The notes beneath the pieces are model-generated. The model was given only the letters and a program-made list of their open reading frames with translations. It ran no database searches and had not been told where the DNA came from. Shown here piece after piece: positions 33,225 to 41,681 of a stretch of DNA of 64,000 nt. The stretch covers positions 1 to 64,000 of the forward strand of contig UPXS01000007.1 of NCBI GenBank assembly GCA_900538355.1, read 5' to 3'. A program made the translations under genes and the position numbers. How positions within the stretch are numbered: the stretch's first letter is position 1; every line of letters begins with the position of its first letter. The stretch is from an uncultured Veillonella sp. GTDB lineage: Bacteria; Bacillota; Negativicutes; Veillonellales; Veillonellaceae.

Positions 33225-34673
33225 ATGAGAGAAATTACAGTTTATAATACTATGACGCGCCAAAAAGAGGTGTTTAATCCTGTAACACCAGGTGAGGCAA
33301 AGATGTACGTATGTGGTGTTACACCATATAATCATCCTCATATTGGCAATGCACGTCCATTCGTAACATGGGACGTAATTCGTCGCTACATGAAACATGT
33401 AGGCTATAAAGTAACATATGTACAAAACTTTACTGATGTAGATGATAAGATCATCAATACATCTAATGGTGAAGGTGTATCTTGGGATACTATTGCAAAC
33501 CGTTATATCGATAGCTATTTTGAAGTAATGGATGCACTTGGTGTACAACGTGCTGATATTTATCCTCGTGTTTCTACACATATCGAAGACATTATCGCTA
33601 TGATTTCTACATTGATTGAAAAAGGCTATGCTTATGAACTCGATGGTGATGTATATTATAGCGTTGATAAATTTGAACATTATGGTGAGCTATCTGGCCG
33701 TACATTAGATGATATGGAAGCAGGTGCTCGTATCGAAGTTGATGGCCGTAAGAAAAATCCTATGGATTTTGCATTATGGAAAGCAGCAAAACCAGGTGAA
33801 CCATATTGGGAAAGTCCTTGGGGTAATGGTCGTCCAGGCTGGCATATTGAATGTTCTGCTATGAGCCAAAAATATTTAGGTACAGAATTTGACTTCCATG
33901 GTGGTGGTAGTGATTTGATCTTCCCTCATCATGAAAACGAAATTGCCCAATCTGAAGGTTGTTCTGGTCAACATCCATCTGTACGCTATTGGTTACATAA
34001 TGGTTTCATTACCATTAATTCTGAAAAAATGTCTAAATCCTTGAATAACTTCTTCTTGGTAAAAGATATTTTAGAACAATATAGCCCAGACGCATTGCGC
34101 TACTTCTTGTTGAGCACACATTATCGTAGTCCATTAGATTTCTCTGATGAACGTTTAGAGGAAGCAAATAAATCCTTAGAACGTTTAAGCACTGCTATTG
34201 AAAATCTATTGTACCTTGAAAAATGTGAACCAGGTCCATGTGATGAAGCGCAACACTTATTAGAAAAAGCTAAAGAGTATGAAGAAGAATTCGAAGCAGC
34301 TATGAGCGATGACTTCAATACTGCGTTAGCTACATCTAGCATGTTCGGTCTTGCTAAAGAAATCAACATTTACTATCAAGTTGTAACAGGCCGTGAAGGT
34401 GTTGTTTGCCAAGAAGCTATTGCTGAAGTTAAACGTATCTTCAAGTTCATGACAGAAGTAATTGGTATTCTTGAAAAAGCATGGGAAGGCAACACAGGTG
34501 CTAACGCTGCTGAATATGAAGAATTAATGCAAGTGATCTTGTCTGTACGTCAAGCATGTCGCGAGCAAAAACAATGGGCATTAGCTGATTGTATCCGCGA
34601 TCGTTTGGCTGAAATCGGTATTACCATTGAGGATTCCCCTCAAGGTGCACGGTGGAAAAAACGTGAAGTTTAA
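33225..34673 (+). CDS. cysS: Cysteine--tRNA ligase
   Basis: CysRS charges tRNA-Cys. The protein of about 482 residues has the zinc Cys and HIGH-type motif YVCGVTPYNHPHIGNARPF, the WHIECSAMS and HHENEIAQSEG zinc ligands, and the KMSKS motif EKMSKSLNNFF. Upstream in-frame starts lie inside the T-box leader and are ignored; ATG 33225 follows a GGAGG at 33209-33213 and matches the family start. It is the first gene of cysS-mrnC-rlmB-rae1-sigH-secG. Confidence 0.97.
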   Translation: MREITVYNTMTRQKEVFNPVTPGEAKMYVCGVTPYNHPHIGNARPFVTWDVIRRYMKHVGYKVTYVQNFTDVDDKIINTSNGEGVSWDTIANRYIDSYFEVMDALGVQRADIYPRVSTHIEDIIAMISTLIEKGYAYELDGDVYYSVDKFEHYGELSGRTLDDMEAGARIEVDGRKKNPMDFALWKAAKPGEPYWESPWGNGRPGWHIECSAMSQKYLGTEFDFHGGGSDLIFPHHENEIAQSEGCSGQHPSVRYWLHNGFITINSEKMSKSLNNFFLVKDILEQYSPDALRYFLLSTHYRSPLDFSDERLEEANKSLERLSTAIENLLYLEKCEPGPCDEAQHLLEKAKEYEEEFEAAMSDDFNTALATSSMFGLAKEINIYYQVVTGREGVVCQEAIAEVKRIFKFMTEVIGILEKAWEGNTGANAAEYEELMQVILSVRQACREQKQWALADCIRDRLAEIGITIEDSPQGARWKKREV

Positions 34674-35139
34674 ACAATTTCAATTCTTAAAGAATGAAGC
34701 AATAAAAAAGTTGACGGCTCTTGAACAAGAGCCGCTTCGTTTGCGTAAACGAACTATAGAGGAGTGCCTCAGTGCAGATGCAGTTATGCTCGCCTATATT
34801 GGCGATGCAGTATACTCCATGTATGTTCGTGAACGAGTAGTACAAATGAATATATCTAAGGTACAAGTGTTGCACACCATTGTTACTGAGTTTATTTGTG
34901 CTAAGTCACAAGCGAAGGTATTGCTTGAAATAGAGGATACTTTCACAGAACAAGAACAAGCTATTGCACGACGTGCTAGAAATAGTAATATAAATGTGCC
35001 AAAAAGTAGTTCTGTTCAAGAATATCGTAGTAGTACAGCTTTTGAAGCCGTACTTGGATTTCTTTATGAAACACGTCAAGATGAGCGCTTACAAGATATT
35101 ATGAAGCAAGCCTTTTCAATAACTCTACGAGGTATGTAG
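34663..35139 (+). CDS. mrnC: Mini-ribonuclease 3
   Basis: Mini-III is an RNase III-like enzyme without a double-stranded-RNA-binding domain; it trims the ends of 23S rRNA precursor. The product of 158 residues has LSADAVMLAYIGDAVYSMYVRE, the RNase III signature in the Mini-III form, and KVLHTIV-like (here KVQVLHTIVTEFICAKSQA) helices. The GTG at 34663 overlaps the cysS stop by 11 bases and follows GGTGGA. Its place between cysS and rlmB is conserved in Firmicutes. Confidence 0.92.
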   Translation: MKFKQFQFLKNEAIKKLTALEQEPLRLRKRTIEECLSADAVMLAYIGDAVYSMYVRERVVQMNISKVQVLHTIVTEFICAKSQAKVLLEIEDTFTEQEQAIARRARNSNINVPKSSSVQEYRSSTAFEAVLGFLYETRQDERLQDIMKQAFSITLRGM

Positions 35140-35140
35140 T

Positions 35141-35872
35141 ATGGATAATTATATTGTAGGTCGCAATGCGGTTAAAGAGGCCCTTAAAAGTGGTCGTTCC
35201 ATCCAGCGCATTATGGTCAGTGAAGATAAGGTTAAAACAGGTCTAGCTGATATTGTTGGTCTTGCTAAATCTCAAGGCATTGAAGTGCGTCCAACACCTA
35301 TCAAACAAATGAATAAATATGATTTAGAGGTGCCACATCAAGGTGTTATTGCCCTTGTTTCTGCTGTTCAATTTAAAGAAATAGGTGAAGTGCTGCAAGA
35401 GACGAATCATGATGTACCTTTGCTTATCCTAACAGATGGTGTTGAGGATCCACATAACATGGGCGCAATTATCCGTACTGCGGAATGTGTAGGGGCTACG
35501 GCCGTTCTCATTCCTAAGCGTCACAATGCACCTATTAATGCTACCGTAGCTAAAACATCGGCAGGTGCTATTGAGCAAATTCCACTTGTGCAAGTTGGTA
35601 ATGTAGCCCAAACCATTAAACAACTTCAAAAACAAGGTTTTTGGGTCATGGGCGCTCATATGGAAGGGGATCGTACCTTATACGAGGCGGATATGACAAT
35701 TCCTACAGTTATCGTTATCGGTAATGAAGGTAAGGGCATTAGCCGCGTTGTGAAAGAGGCTTGTGATTTCCTTGTTACCATCCCTATGTATGGGAATTTA
35801 AATTCTCTGAATGCATCTGTGGCAGCTGCCGTTCTTATGTATGAAGCGGTTCGTCAACGTCAAGCGAAATAA
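35141..35872 (+). CDS. rlmB: 23S rRNA (guanosine(2251)-2'-O)-methyltransferase RlmB
   Basis: RlmB methylates the ribose of a guanosine in the peptidyl-transferase region of 23S rRNA. The 243-residue SPOUT enzyme starts IVGRNAVKEALKSGRSI and has the knotted-fold motifs DGVEDPHNMGAIIRTAE, VIGNEGKGISRVV and MYGNLNSLNASVAAAVL that bind AdoMet. It begins two bases after mrnC. Confidence 0.95.
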   Translation: MDNYIVGRNAVKEALKSGRSIQRIMVSEDKVKTGLADIVGLAKSQGIEVRPTPIKQMNKYDLEVPHQGVIALVSAVQFKEIGEVLQETNHDVPLLILTDGVEDPHNMGAIIRTAECVGATAVLIPKRHNAPINATVAKTSAGAIEQIPLVQVGNVAQTIKQLQKQGFWVMGAHMEGDRTLYEADMTIPTVIVIGNEGKGISRVVKEACDFLVTIPMYGNLNSLNASVAAAVLMYEAVRQRQAK

Positions 35873-35874
35873 TT

Positions 35875-36408
35875 ATGTTAAAAGATATCTTAATTGTAGA
35901 TGGATATAATGTGATATTCGCCTGGACTCATCTAAAGAAATTGGCTCATGAGTCATTAGAACATGCTCGTATGGAGCTTAGAGATAGATTGTTAAATTAC
36001 GGAAAATTCAAGGGATACGAAGTTATCCTTGTATTTGATGGTAAATATACAAAATCTGGCGGCTCTGTAGAGGCTATTACGAGTGGATTTCTAGAAGTCT
36101 ATACTGAGGATGGAGAGACGGCGGATTCCTTTATTGAACGAGAGGTATTTTTGCGGAAAGGCAAATATACCAATGTATATGTTGTAACCTCTGATGGAGC
36201 TGAACAAAATCAAATTCTCGGATCTGGCGGACTACGTATTCCAGCTCGAGAATTGCAAAATATGATTCGCATGGCTAAGGAAGAGGAACGACTACAATAC
36301 GCTCATGAACATAGACGAGATCAATTTAGCTTGCGACGTAATGAAGTAGGAGGTTTATTATCTCCTGAAGTAGCTGAAAAGTTAGAGAAATTACGGCGTG
36401 GCCATTGA
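35875..36408 (+). CDS. rae1: NYN domain ribonuclease Rae1 (YacP)
   Basis: Rae1 of Bacillus is a ribosome-associated endonuclease that cuts mRNA in the A site. The 177-residue NYN/PIN-fold protein starts LKDILIVDGYNVIFAW, with further acidic site residues in LVFDGKYTK and VVTSDGAEQNQILGSGG. It lies between rlmB and sigH as in Bacillus. Target choice is not visible in the sequence. Confidence 0.9.
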   Translation: MLKDILIVDGYNVIFAWTHLKKLAHESLEHARMELRDRLLNYGKFKGYEVILVFDGKYTKSGGSVEAITSGFLEVYTEDGETADSFIEREVFLRKGKYTNVYVVTSDGAEQNQILGSGGLRIPARELQNMIRMAKEEERLQYAHEHRRDQFSLRRNEVGGLLSPEVAEKLEKLRRGH

Positions 36409-36480
36409 TAGTTGAAAATCACATATACTTCCAGTATAATGAATATATTGGTTTTTCTGCTCAATTGTAAGGAGGAGCAT

Positions 36481-37155
36481 ATGAACAGTATTCATACACG
36501 CAAGTCCGATTACAATTTCAAAGAAATGACTGATGAGCAAGTTGTGGTCATAGCTCAAGAAGAGCAAAATGAGTTTGCAATCGATTATATTGTTAATAAA
36601 TATAAAAACTTTGTTCGTGCAAAGGCACGCTCTTATTTTTTGGTAGGTGCTGATCGAGAGGATATCATTCAAGAAGGAATGATTGGCCTATATAAGGCTA
36701 CGCGAGATTTTAAACATGATAAATTGGCGTCCTTTAGAGCTTTTGCAGAGCTTTGTATAACTAGACAAATTATTACGGCTATTAAGTCGGCAACAAGACA
36801 AAAACATGCGCCTTTAAATTCTTATGTATCGTTAAATAAACCGGTATATACAGAGGAATCAGAGCGTACGTTGATCGAGATGCTATCCTCAGCAAAGGTT
36901 ACCAATCCTGAGGATCTTATTATCAGCCAAGAGGAATTGGATGATATTGAACGCAATATTGGTCATATTTTAAGTGAACTCGAGTGGGAGGTCTTGGAAG
37001 GATACCTAGACGGACGTTCTTACCAAGAAATGGCTGAGGTCACAGATCGCAGTGTCAAATCTATAGACAATGCGTTACAAAGGGTTAAACGTAAATTAGA
37101 GAAGTATTTAGAACATCGGGTTTTGGATTCTCCCAGAGCCACACAGGAAGGATGA
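36481..37155 (+). CDS. sigH: RNA polymerase sigma factor SigH
   Basis: A sigma-70 family factor of 224 residues. It has region 2 with YKNFVRAKARSYFLVGADREDIIQEGMIGLYKA (seen as REDIIQEGMIGLYKATRDF) and region 4 with SELEWEVLEGYLDGRSYQEMAEVTDRSVKSIDNALQRVKRKL, an HTH that reads the -35. An ATG at 36412 is in frame, but the GGAGGAG before ATG 36481 fixes the start. SigH drives early sporulation and competence genes in Bacillus and competence genes in non-sporulators. It overlaps or abuts secG. Confidence 0.93.
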   Translation: MNSIHTRKSDYNFKEMTDEQVVVIAQEEQNEFAIDYIVNKYKNFVRAKARSYFLVGADREDIIQEGMIGLYKATRDFKHDKLASFRAFAELCITRQIITAIKSATRQKHAPLNSYVSLNKPVYTEESERTLIEMLSSAKVTNPEDLIISQEELDDIERNIGHILSELEWEVLEGYLDGRSYQEMAEVTDRSVKSIDNALQRVKRKLEKYLEHRVLDSPRATQEG

Positions 37156-37160
37156 CAGTC

Positions 37161-37397
37161 GTGACAAATTTCTTAATGATTGTAGAGGTTATCGTATCTA
37201 TCTTATTAATCGTAGTAGTGGTTGCACAGAATAGCAAAAACGCAGGCATGGGTGGTGCTGTTTCTGGTGCGGCAGACTCTTCTTTTGGTGGTAAGCAACG
37301 CGGTTTGGATGCGTTCTTATCTAAATGTACGATTATATTGGGGATTATCTTTGCTGTGTTGAGCTTAGTGTTAGGGGCAATGATTAATCAATTCTAA
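37161..37397 (+). CDS. secG: Preprotein translocase subunit SecG
   Basis: SecG is the small auxiliary subunit of the SecYEG channel. The product of about 78 residues has two membrane segments joined by a Gly-rich loop (GMGGAVSGAADSSFGGKQRG), typical of SecG. ATG 37152 is in frame and overlaps the sigH stop, but AAGGA at 37148-37152 is better placed for GTG 37161. Confidence 0.92.
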   Translation: MTNFLMIVEVIVSILLIVVVVAQNSKNAGMGGAVSGAADSSFGGKQRGLDAFLSKCTIILGIIFAVLSLVLGAMINQF

Positions 37398-37402
37398 TGA
37401 TG

Positions 37403-37430
37403 AAAGCCTGCTTTGCAGGCTTTTTCTTTT
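37403..37430 (+). terminator. Terminator between secG and rnr
   Basis: AAAGCCTGC (37403-37411) pairs with GCAGGCTTT (37415-37423) around a TTT loop, followed by a T-rich run. The rnr ribosome binding site comes just after. Confidence 0.88.
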
Positions 37431-37452
37431 TTCAGAATAAGGAGGTGAAGAT

Positions 37453-39816
37453 TTGAAGAAGAAAGTATTAGACTTTTATAAATCTATACAACCACATGCA
37501 TATCATATTGAAGATGCTGCTATGGATAATCACATCCGAGGTGGTAAGGATCTTGAGATGTTTATTCGTTCAGCAAAAATGCTTGCTCGAGAAGGGGTGC
37601 TAACATCTTCTCGACCTGATGTATATCAATATGCAGAACAACAACATGAAGAATTTGAAGGTATTTATAAGGGCTATCGTAAGTCGTATGGCTTTGTAAT
37701 TATGCCTGAAGATGAAGATATATATGTAGCAGAACAAAATAAAGGGACTGCTATGCACAATGATAAGGTTCGAGTTCGCGTTGTACCATCTAACTATACA
37801 AAGCATAAACGAGAAGGCGTCATCGTTGATGTGATTGAACGAGCCAATGAAACCGTCGTAGGTACCTATGACCGACAACAACACTTTGGCTTTGTTATCC
37901 CTGATGATGAGCGTATAGGGACCGATATCTTTGTAGATTTAAAAAATACATTAGATGCACGTAGTGGCGCAAAGGTACTAGTCAAAATTACAAAATGGCC
38001 GGAAGGCGATAAAAAGCCAGAAGGTATTATTACGGAAATTCTTGGCTATAAAGGTGATGTAGGTCTCGATATTAACTGCATCATGGCGAATCATAAGATT
38101 CCATTTAATTTCCCAGACGATGTCATTAAAGCTAGCCAGAAAATTGATACGGTGATTCATGAGGATCCTGATCGTTGGGACCTTCGTGATGTACAGATGG
38201 TTACCATCGATGGGGAAGATGCAAAAGATTTAGACGATGCTGTGAGTGGTCGTAAATTACCAAATGGTAATTATGAATTAGGCGTACATATTGCAGATGT
38301 TAGTCATTATGTAACATCTGGGCAACCTATTGATAATGAAGCTTATAAACGTGGTACATCTGTATATTTAGTTGACAGAGTAGTACCGATGCTACCTGAG
38401 GTTTTATCTAATGGCATTTGTAGTTTAAATGCTCATGAAGACCGTTATGCTATGACGTGTATGATGGAAATTAATAAAGATGGTAAGGTTGTACATTATC
38501 GCATTCGACCATCTATTATCCATGTAGGCCGTCGTTGTAGCTATAAAGAAGTGTATAAGGCGCTGGAAGAAAATATTATTCCTGACGATTTACAAGACTT
38601 TATGCCTATGCTTCGTGATTTGGCAGAAATCTCTAAAATTCTTAATGCAATGCGTCGCCGTAGAGGTGCATTGGACTTTGATTTTCCTGAGTACAAGGTA
38701 TTACTTGATCATGATGGTACACCGTTGCGCATCGTAAAACGAGATCGCACCATGGCGGAACGACTTATTGAAGAATGTATGCTCATCGCCAATGAAACAG
38801 TGGCTACACATTTAGAACATACACACCGTACATCGGTATATCGTATTCATGAGAACCCTAGTGTAGAAAAACTAGATTTATTCCAAAAGGTGCTTAATTA
38901 TTTAGGTCAAAACTTAGTCCTTAGTACTGATGGTGTAACACCACGGGATTTCCAAAAAATCTTAGATGTAGTAAAAGGGCAAGATATTGAGCAAGTAGCT
39001 CAAATTATGACCTTGCGCTCTATGCAGCAAGCTAAATATAGTACCAACAATGTGGGACATTTTGGCTTGGCATCTACATGTTATACGCATTTTACATCTC
39101 CTATTAGACGATACCCAGACTTAATGGTTCACCGCCTTTTAAAAGCGGATATGCATTGGAAAAATGGCTATTCTAAACGCGATGTAGATGAAGCCTTTTT
39201 AGTGGGGGCTGTAGAACATTCTTCTATACAAGAACAAGTTGCCACTGAGGCCGAACGAGATACGGTAGATCTCAAAAAGACCCAATATATGGTTCCATTT
39301 GTGGGAGAAGTCTTTGAAGGAACTATTTCTAGCATTACATCATTTGGGATGTTTGTAGAGTTAGAAAATGGTATCGATGGTCTCGTGCATATGAGCATGA
39401 TGAATGATGATTACTATTTCTTCGATGAAGAACATTTTGTGCTTGTAGGTAAGAGAACCGGTAAAACTTATCACTTAGGTGAAAAGGTAACCGTTACATT
39501 AGTAAAAGCTGATGTAGAGAAGAAACAAATTGACTTTGTACTAGGTGAAGTTAATAATTTAATGGCTATTCAAGAACAATTGCGCAATGGTTCTGACTAT
39601 GTAAGTAGTCGAGATAGCTTTGGTAGTCGTAAAGGTCGTAAATCTTCAAGCAAATCTAGTAAAAAATCTTCACGACATGATAGCAGTAAATCTGGCCATT
39701 CTAGATACGATACTTTCAGTAAAAAATCTAGTAAGAGTAAATCAAGTCGTAAGAAATCTAATAAAACATCGAAGCGCAATCAATCTAAGAAATCTAAGAG
39801 TAAACGTAAACGATAG
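37453..39816 (+). CDS. rnr: Ribonuclease R
   Basis: RNase R is a 3'-5' exoribonuclease that degrades structured RNA and works with tmRNA/SmpB. The 787-residue protein has N-terminal cold-shock domains, an RNB catalytic domain with DGEDAKDLDDAVSGRK (metal-binding Asp residues) and HFTSPIRRYPDLMVHRLL, an S1 domain (about 615-695, GTISSITSFGMFVELENG) and a C-terminal tail of about 65 residues that is almost only Ser, Lys, Arg. TTG 37453 follows GGAGGTG by five bases. smpB begins 8 bases later. Confidence 0.96.
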   Translation: MKKKVLDFYKSIQPHAYHIEDAAMDNHIRGGKDLEMFIRSAKMLAREGVLTSSRPDVYQYAEQQHEEFEGIYKGYRKSYGFVIMPEDEDIYVAEQNKGTAMHNDKVRVRVVPSNYTKHKREGVIVDVIERANETVVGTYDRQQHFGFVIPDDERIGTDIFVDLKNTLDARSGAKVLVKITKWPEGDKKPEGIITEILGYKGDVGLDINCIMANHKIPFNFPDDVIKASQKIDTVIHEDPDRWDLRDVQMVTIDGEDAKDLDDAVSGRKLPNGNYELGVHIADVSHYVTSGQPIDNEAYKRGTSVYLVDRVVPMLPEVLSNGICSLNAHEDRYAMTCMMEINKDGKVVHYRIRPSIIHVGRRCSYKEVYKALEENIIPDDLQDFMPMLRDLAEISKILNAMRRRRGALDFDFPEYKVLLDHDGTPLRIVKRDRTMAERLIEECMLIANETVATHLEHTHRTSVYRIHENPSVEKLDLFQKVLNYLGQNLVLSTDGVTPRDFQKILDVVKGQDIEQVAQIMTLRSMQQAKYSTNNVGHFGLASTCYTHFTSPIRRYPDLMVHRLLKADMHWKNGYSKRDVDEAFLVGAVEHSSIQEQVATEAERDTVDLKKTQYMVPFVGEVFEGTISSITSFGMFVELENGIDGLVHMSMMNDDYYFFDEEHFVLVGKRTGKTYHLGEKVTVTLVKADVEKKQIDFVLGEVNNLMAIQEQLRNGSDYVSSRDSFGSRKGRKSSSKSSKKSSRHDSSKSGHSRYDTFSKKSSKSKSSRKKSNKTSKRNQSKKSKSKRKR

Positions 39817-39824
39817 AGGTATAT

Positions 39825-40295
39825 ATGGCGAAACAATCTAGTCCATCTCTTATTGCTGATAATCGTAAGGCCCGTCATGATTTTAATATTCATGAAACCT
39901 ATGAAGCCGGTATTGCTTTGACAGGTACTGAAATTAAATCTATACGCCAAGGTAAGCTGAACCTAAAAGATAGCTTTTGTCGCATTGATAAAGGTGAGCT
40001 CTTATTGTATGGCGTTCACATTAGTCCATACGAACAGGGGAACCGCTTTAATCATGAACCTGAACGAACTCGCAAATTGTTGATGCATAAATCTGAAATC
40101 AATAAACTGCATGCTCAAGTTAAGGAGAAAGGATTCTCTTTAGTGCCGCTTAACTTCCATTTTAGTCATGGTTATGTAAAGGTGACTGTTGGTCTTGTAA
40201 CTGGTAAAAAGCTATATGATAAGCGTCAAGATATGGCAGAGCGCGATGCTAAGCGAGACATTGCTAAGAGACTTAAAGAACAACAAAAATATTAA
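39825..40295 (+). CDS. smpB: SsrA-binding protein SmpB
   Basis: SmpB binds tmRNA and brings it to stalled ribosomes for trans-translation. The 156-residue protein has the OB-fold core NRKARHDFNIHETYEAGIAL, LTGTEIKSIRQGK, LLMHKSEI and the basic C-terminal tail DKRQDMAERDAKRDIAKRL that mimics the codon-anticodon helix. It lies 8 bases after rnr and 2.7 kb before ssrA. Confidence 0.97.
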   Translation: MAKQSSPSLIADNRKARHDFNIHETYEAGIALTGTEIKSIRQGKLNLKDSFCRIDKGELLLYGVHISPYEQGNRFNHEPERTRKLLMHKSEINKLHAQVKEKGFSLVPLNFHFSHGYVKVTVGLVTGKKLYDKRQDMAERDAKRDIAKRLKEQQKY

Positions 40296-40300
40296 ATTAA

Positions 40301-40332
40301 AAAGATCGAGTCATAATGGCTCGATCTTTTTT
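40301..40332 (+). terminator. Terminator after smpB
   Basis: AAAGATCGAG pairs with CTCGATCTTT around a 9-base loop and is followed by T-run. Confidence 0.9.
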
Positions 40333-40339
40333 GTGATAT

Positions 40340-40371
40340 TTGTCAACTTATTCTGTATTTTTAGTTGATAA
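40340..40371. promoter_or_regulatory. BirA-like operator 1
   Basis: TTGTCAACT (40340-40348), 14 bases, AGTTGATAA (40363-40371): 8 of 9 positions symmetric. This fits the BirA biotin-repressor operator form (9-bp arms, 14-16 spacer, TTGTNAACC-like). The right arm overlaps the -35 TTGATA of the promoter at 40365-40393. Confidence 0.6.
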
Positions 40372-40393
40372 ATATGTATATTGAATTTATAAT
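40365..40393 (+). promoter_or_regulatory. Promoter of the biotin operon
   Basis: TTGATA (40365-40370), 17 bases, TATAAT (40388-40393). It lies between two BirA-like palindromes and overlaps both. Confidence 0.7.
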
Positions 40394-40424
40394 GTAAACA
40401 AAGAGTTGTGTTTGTGGTTGACAT
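40392..40424. promoter_or_regulatory. BirA-like operator 2
   Basis: ATGTAAACA (40392-40400), 15 bases, GGTTGACAT (40416-40424): 7 of 9 positions symmetric, again of the BirA form. It covers the expected transcription start. Confidence 0.5.
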
Positions 40425-40448
40425 TTTTCTAAGTAGAGGAGAAACATC

Positions 40449-40949
40449 ATGAATCAGAACATTCGGTACATTACTGAGATCGCTATTTTAACTGCTATGA
40501 TTACTGTATTAGGGGCTATTAAAATACCTAATGTTATTCCAGGTATAGAGTTTCAATTATCGGCCCCGTTGGCGGTAGCAATATGTGCCGTATTCGGATT
40601 TAAAAAGTATATTATTAGTGGATGTTTATCTAGCTTAATTGGCCTAGCACTAGGTACTCAAACTATTTTAAATGTTATGATTGCTATGCAATTCCGTCTC
40701 ATTGTAGGTCTAATCCTTTGGATGTGCCATAATCACTTGATCGGTATTATGATTTCAGGCCCAATTGCATCTGCCTTAGCGCGGTTAACCTTGTCTGTAT
40801 ATATTGGTAAAGCCGCATTGCCTATGGTTGCATTAGCTGTGCCAGGCATGATTTTTACGGTTATTATGGCTCCTGTATTTGTAAAGGTATTCCGTAAAAT
40901 CCACAGTCAAGCACATCAAAATCATGTAATAAAAGGCAAGGTATCATAA
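40449..40949 (+). CDS. Membrane protein, putative ECF transporter S component linked to biotin synthesis
   Basis: A very hydrophobic 166-residue protein with about five to six membrane segments. The size, the N-terminal ITEIAILTAMITVLGAIKIP and the internal GFKKYIISGCLSSLIGLALG resemble substrate-binding S components of energy-coupling-factor vitamin transporters. It leads an operon with bioW and bioF and lies behind BirA-like sites, so a role in uptake of biotin or a precursor such as pimelate is inferred. BioW uses pimelate, which makes pimelate a reasonable guess. No ECF ATPase or T component is in the window. Confidence 0.6.
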   Translation: MNQNIRYITEIAILTAMITVLGAIKIPNVIPGIEFQLSAPLAVAICAVFGFKKYIISGCLSSLIGLALGTQTILNVMIAMQFRLIVGLILWMCHNHLIGIMISGPIASALARLTLSVYIGKAALPMVALAVPGMIFTVIMAPVFVKVFRKIHSQAHQNHVIKGKVS

Positions 40950-41680
40950 TGAGTGAATTATATAGTGTACGCATGCGTGCAGCACAAGGTGGTCCCCATG
41001 AAAAAGGGGGCCACCATATTTCTGGTGCAGAGCGTATTGTAAAATTAAAGGAAGTTGGAGCTATAGCACAATCGTTGGCTGAACGTGCACTGCATCACAG
41101 CAAAGGAACTGCTGATTTTATAAATATTACAGTAGATTTGATTCCACAGGAGAAGATTACATATATAGACTGTCTAAAGGTAGAGGAACATAAAACTGGT
41201 AGCATTCCTGAATCCCATCAATTGGCGACTGAACTATTAGATGGTCCTGCTATTAGTAAGACGGCTGTTTACAAAGCTATTTCTATGTTAAAAAGTTTAG
41301 ATAGATCCCTGCGTGGCGCTATGTTAGTAGATGCTATTACTGGTGAGCGTTTAGATACAGGCAATCGTGGGGTGCGTGTAAGTCACATGGACTCCTTTGA
41401 CTCTTATGCATTAGGCGATAATGAACATATGAGAGAGGCCTTAGTATTAGCCTCTAAGGTGCAATCCGCTGATGGTATTGTGGGAGAATTGTGCTGGTCT
41501 GATGATCCAGATTATACAGTAGGCTATGTGGCATGTAATGGTGTATATCATCGACTTCCCAATATGAAAGAATTAGGATCTGATATTGGGGGACGGGTTT
41601 TCTTTGTACGGTCTGATATAGATCGTGAAAGTGTAATTGAGTATTTGGAGAGTGCTCCTGTACTTGTTCAACGGAGATAA
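40949..41680 (+). CDS. bioW: 6-carboxyhexanoate--CoA ligase (pimeloyl-CoA synthetase)
   Basis: BioW activates free pimelate to pimeloyl-CoA with ATP, an entry step of biotin synthesis in some Firmicutes. The 243-residue protein has the BioW start YSVRMRAAQGGPHEKGGHHISGAERI (core HISGAERIV), and later RGVRVSHMD and GGRVFFV. The start codon shares a base with the stop of the upstream gene. bioF follows by one base. Confidence 0.92.
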   Translation: MSELYSVRMRAAQGGPHEKGGHHISGAERIVKLKEVGAIAQSLAERALHHSKGTADFINITVDLIPQEKITYIDCLKVEEHKTGSIPESHQLATELLDGPAISKTAVYKAISMLKSLDRSLRGAMLVDAITGERLDTGNRGVRVSHMDSFDSYALGDNEHMREALVLASKVQSADGIVGELCWSDDPDYTVGYVACNGVYHRLPNMKELGSDIGGRVFFVRSDIDRESVIEYLESAPVLVQRR

Positions 41681-41681
41681 C

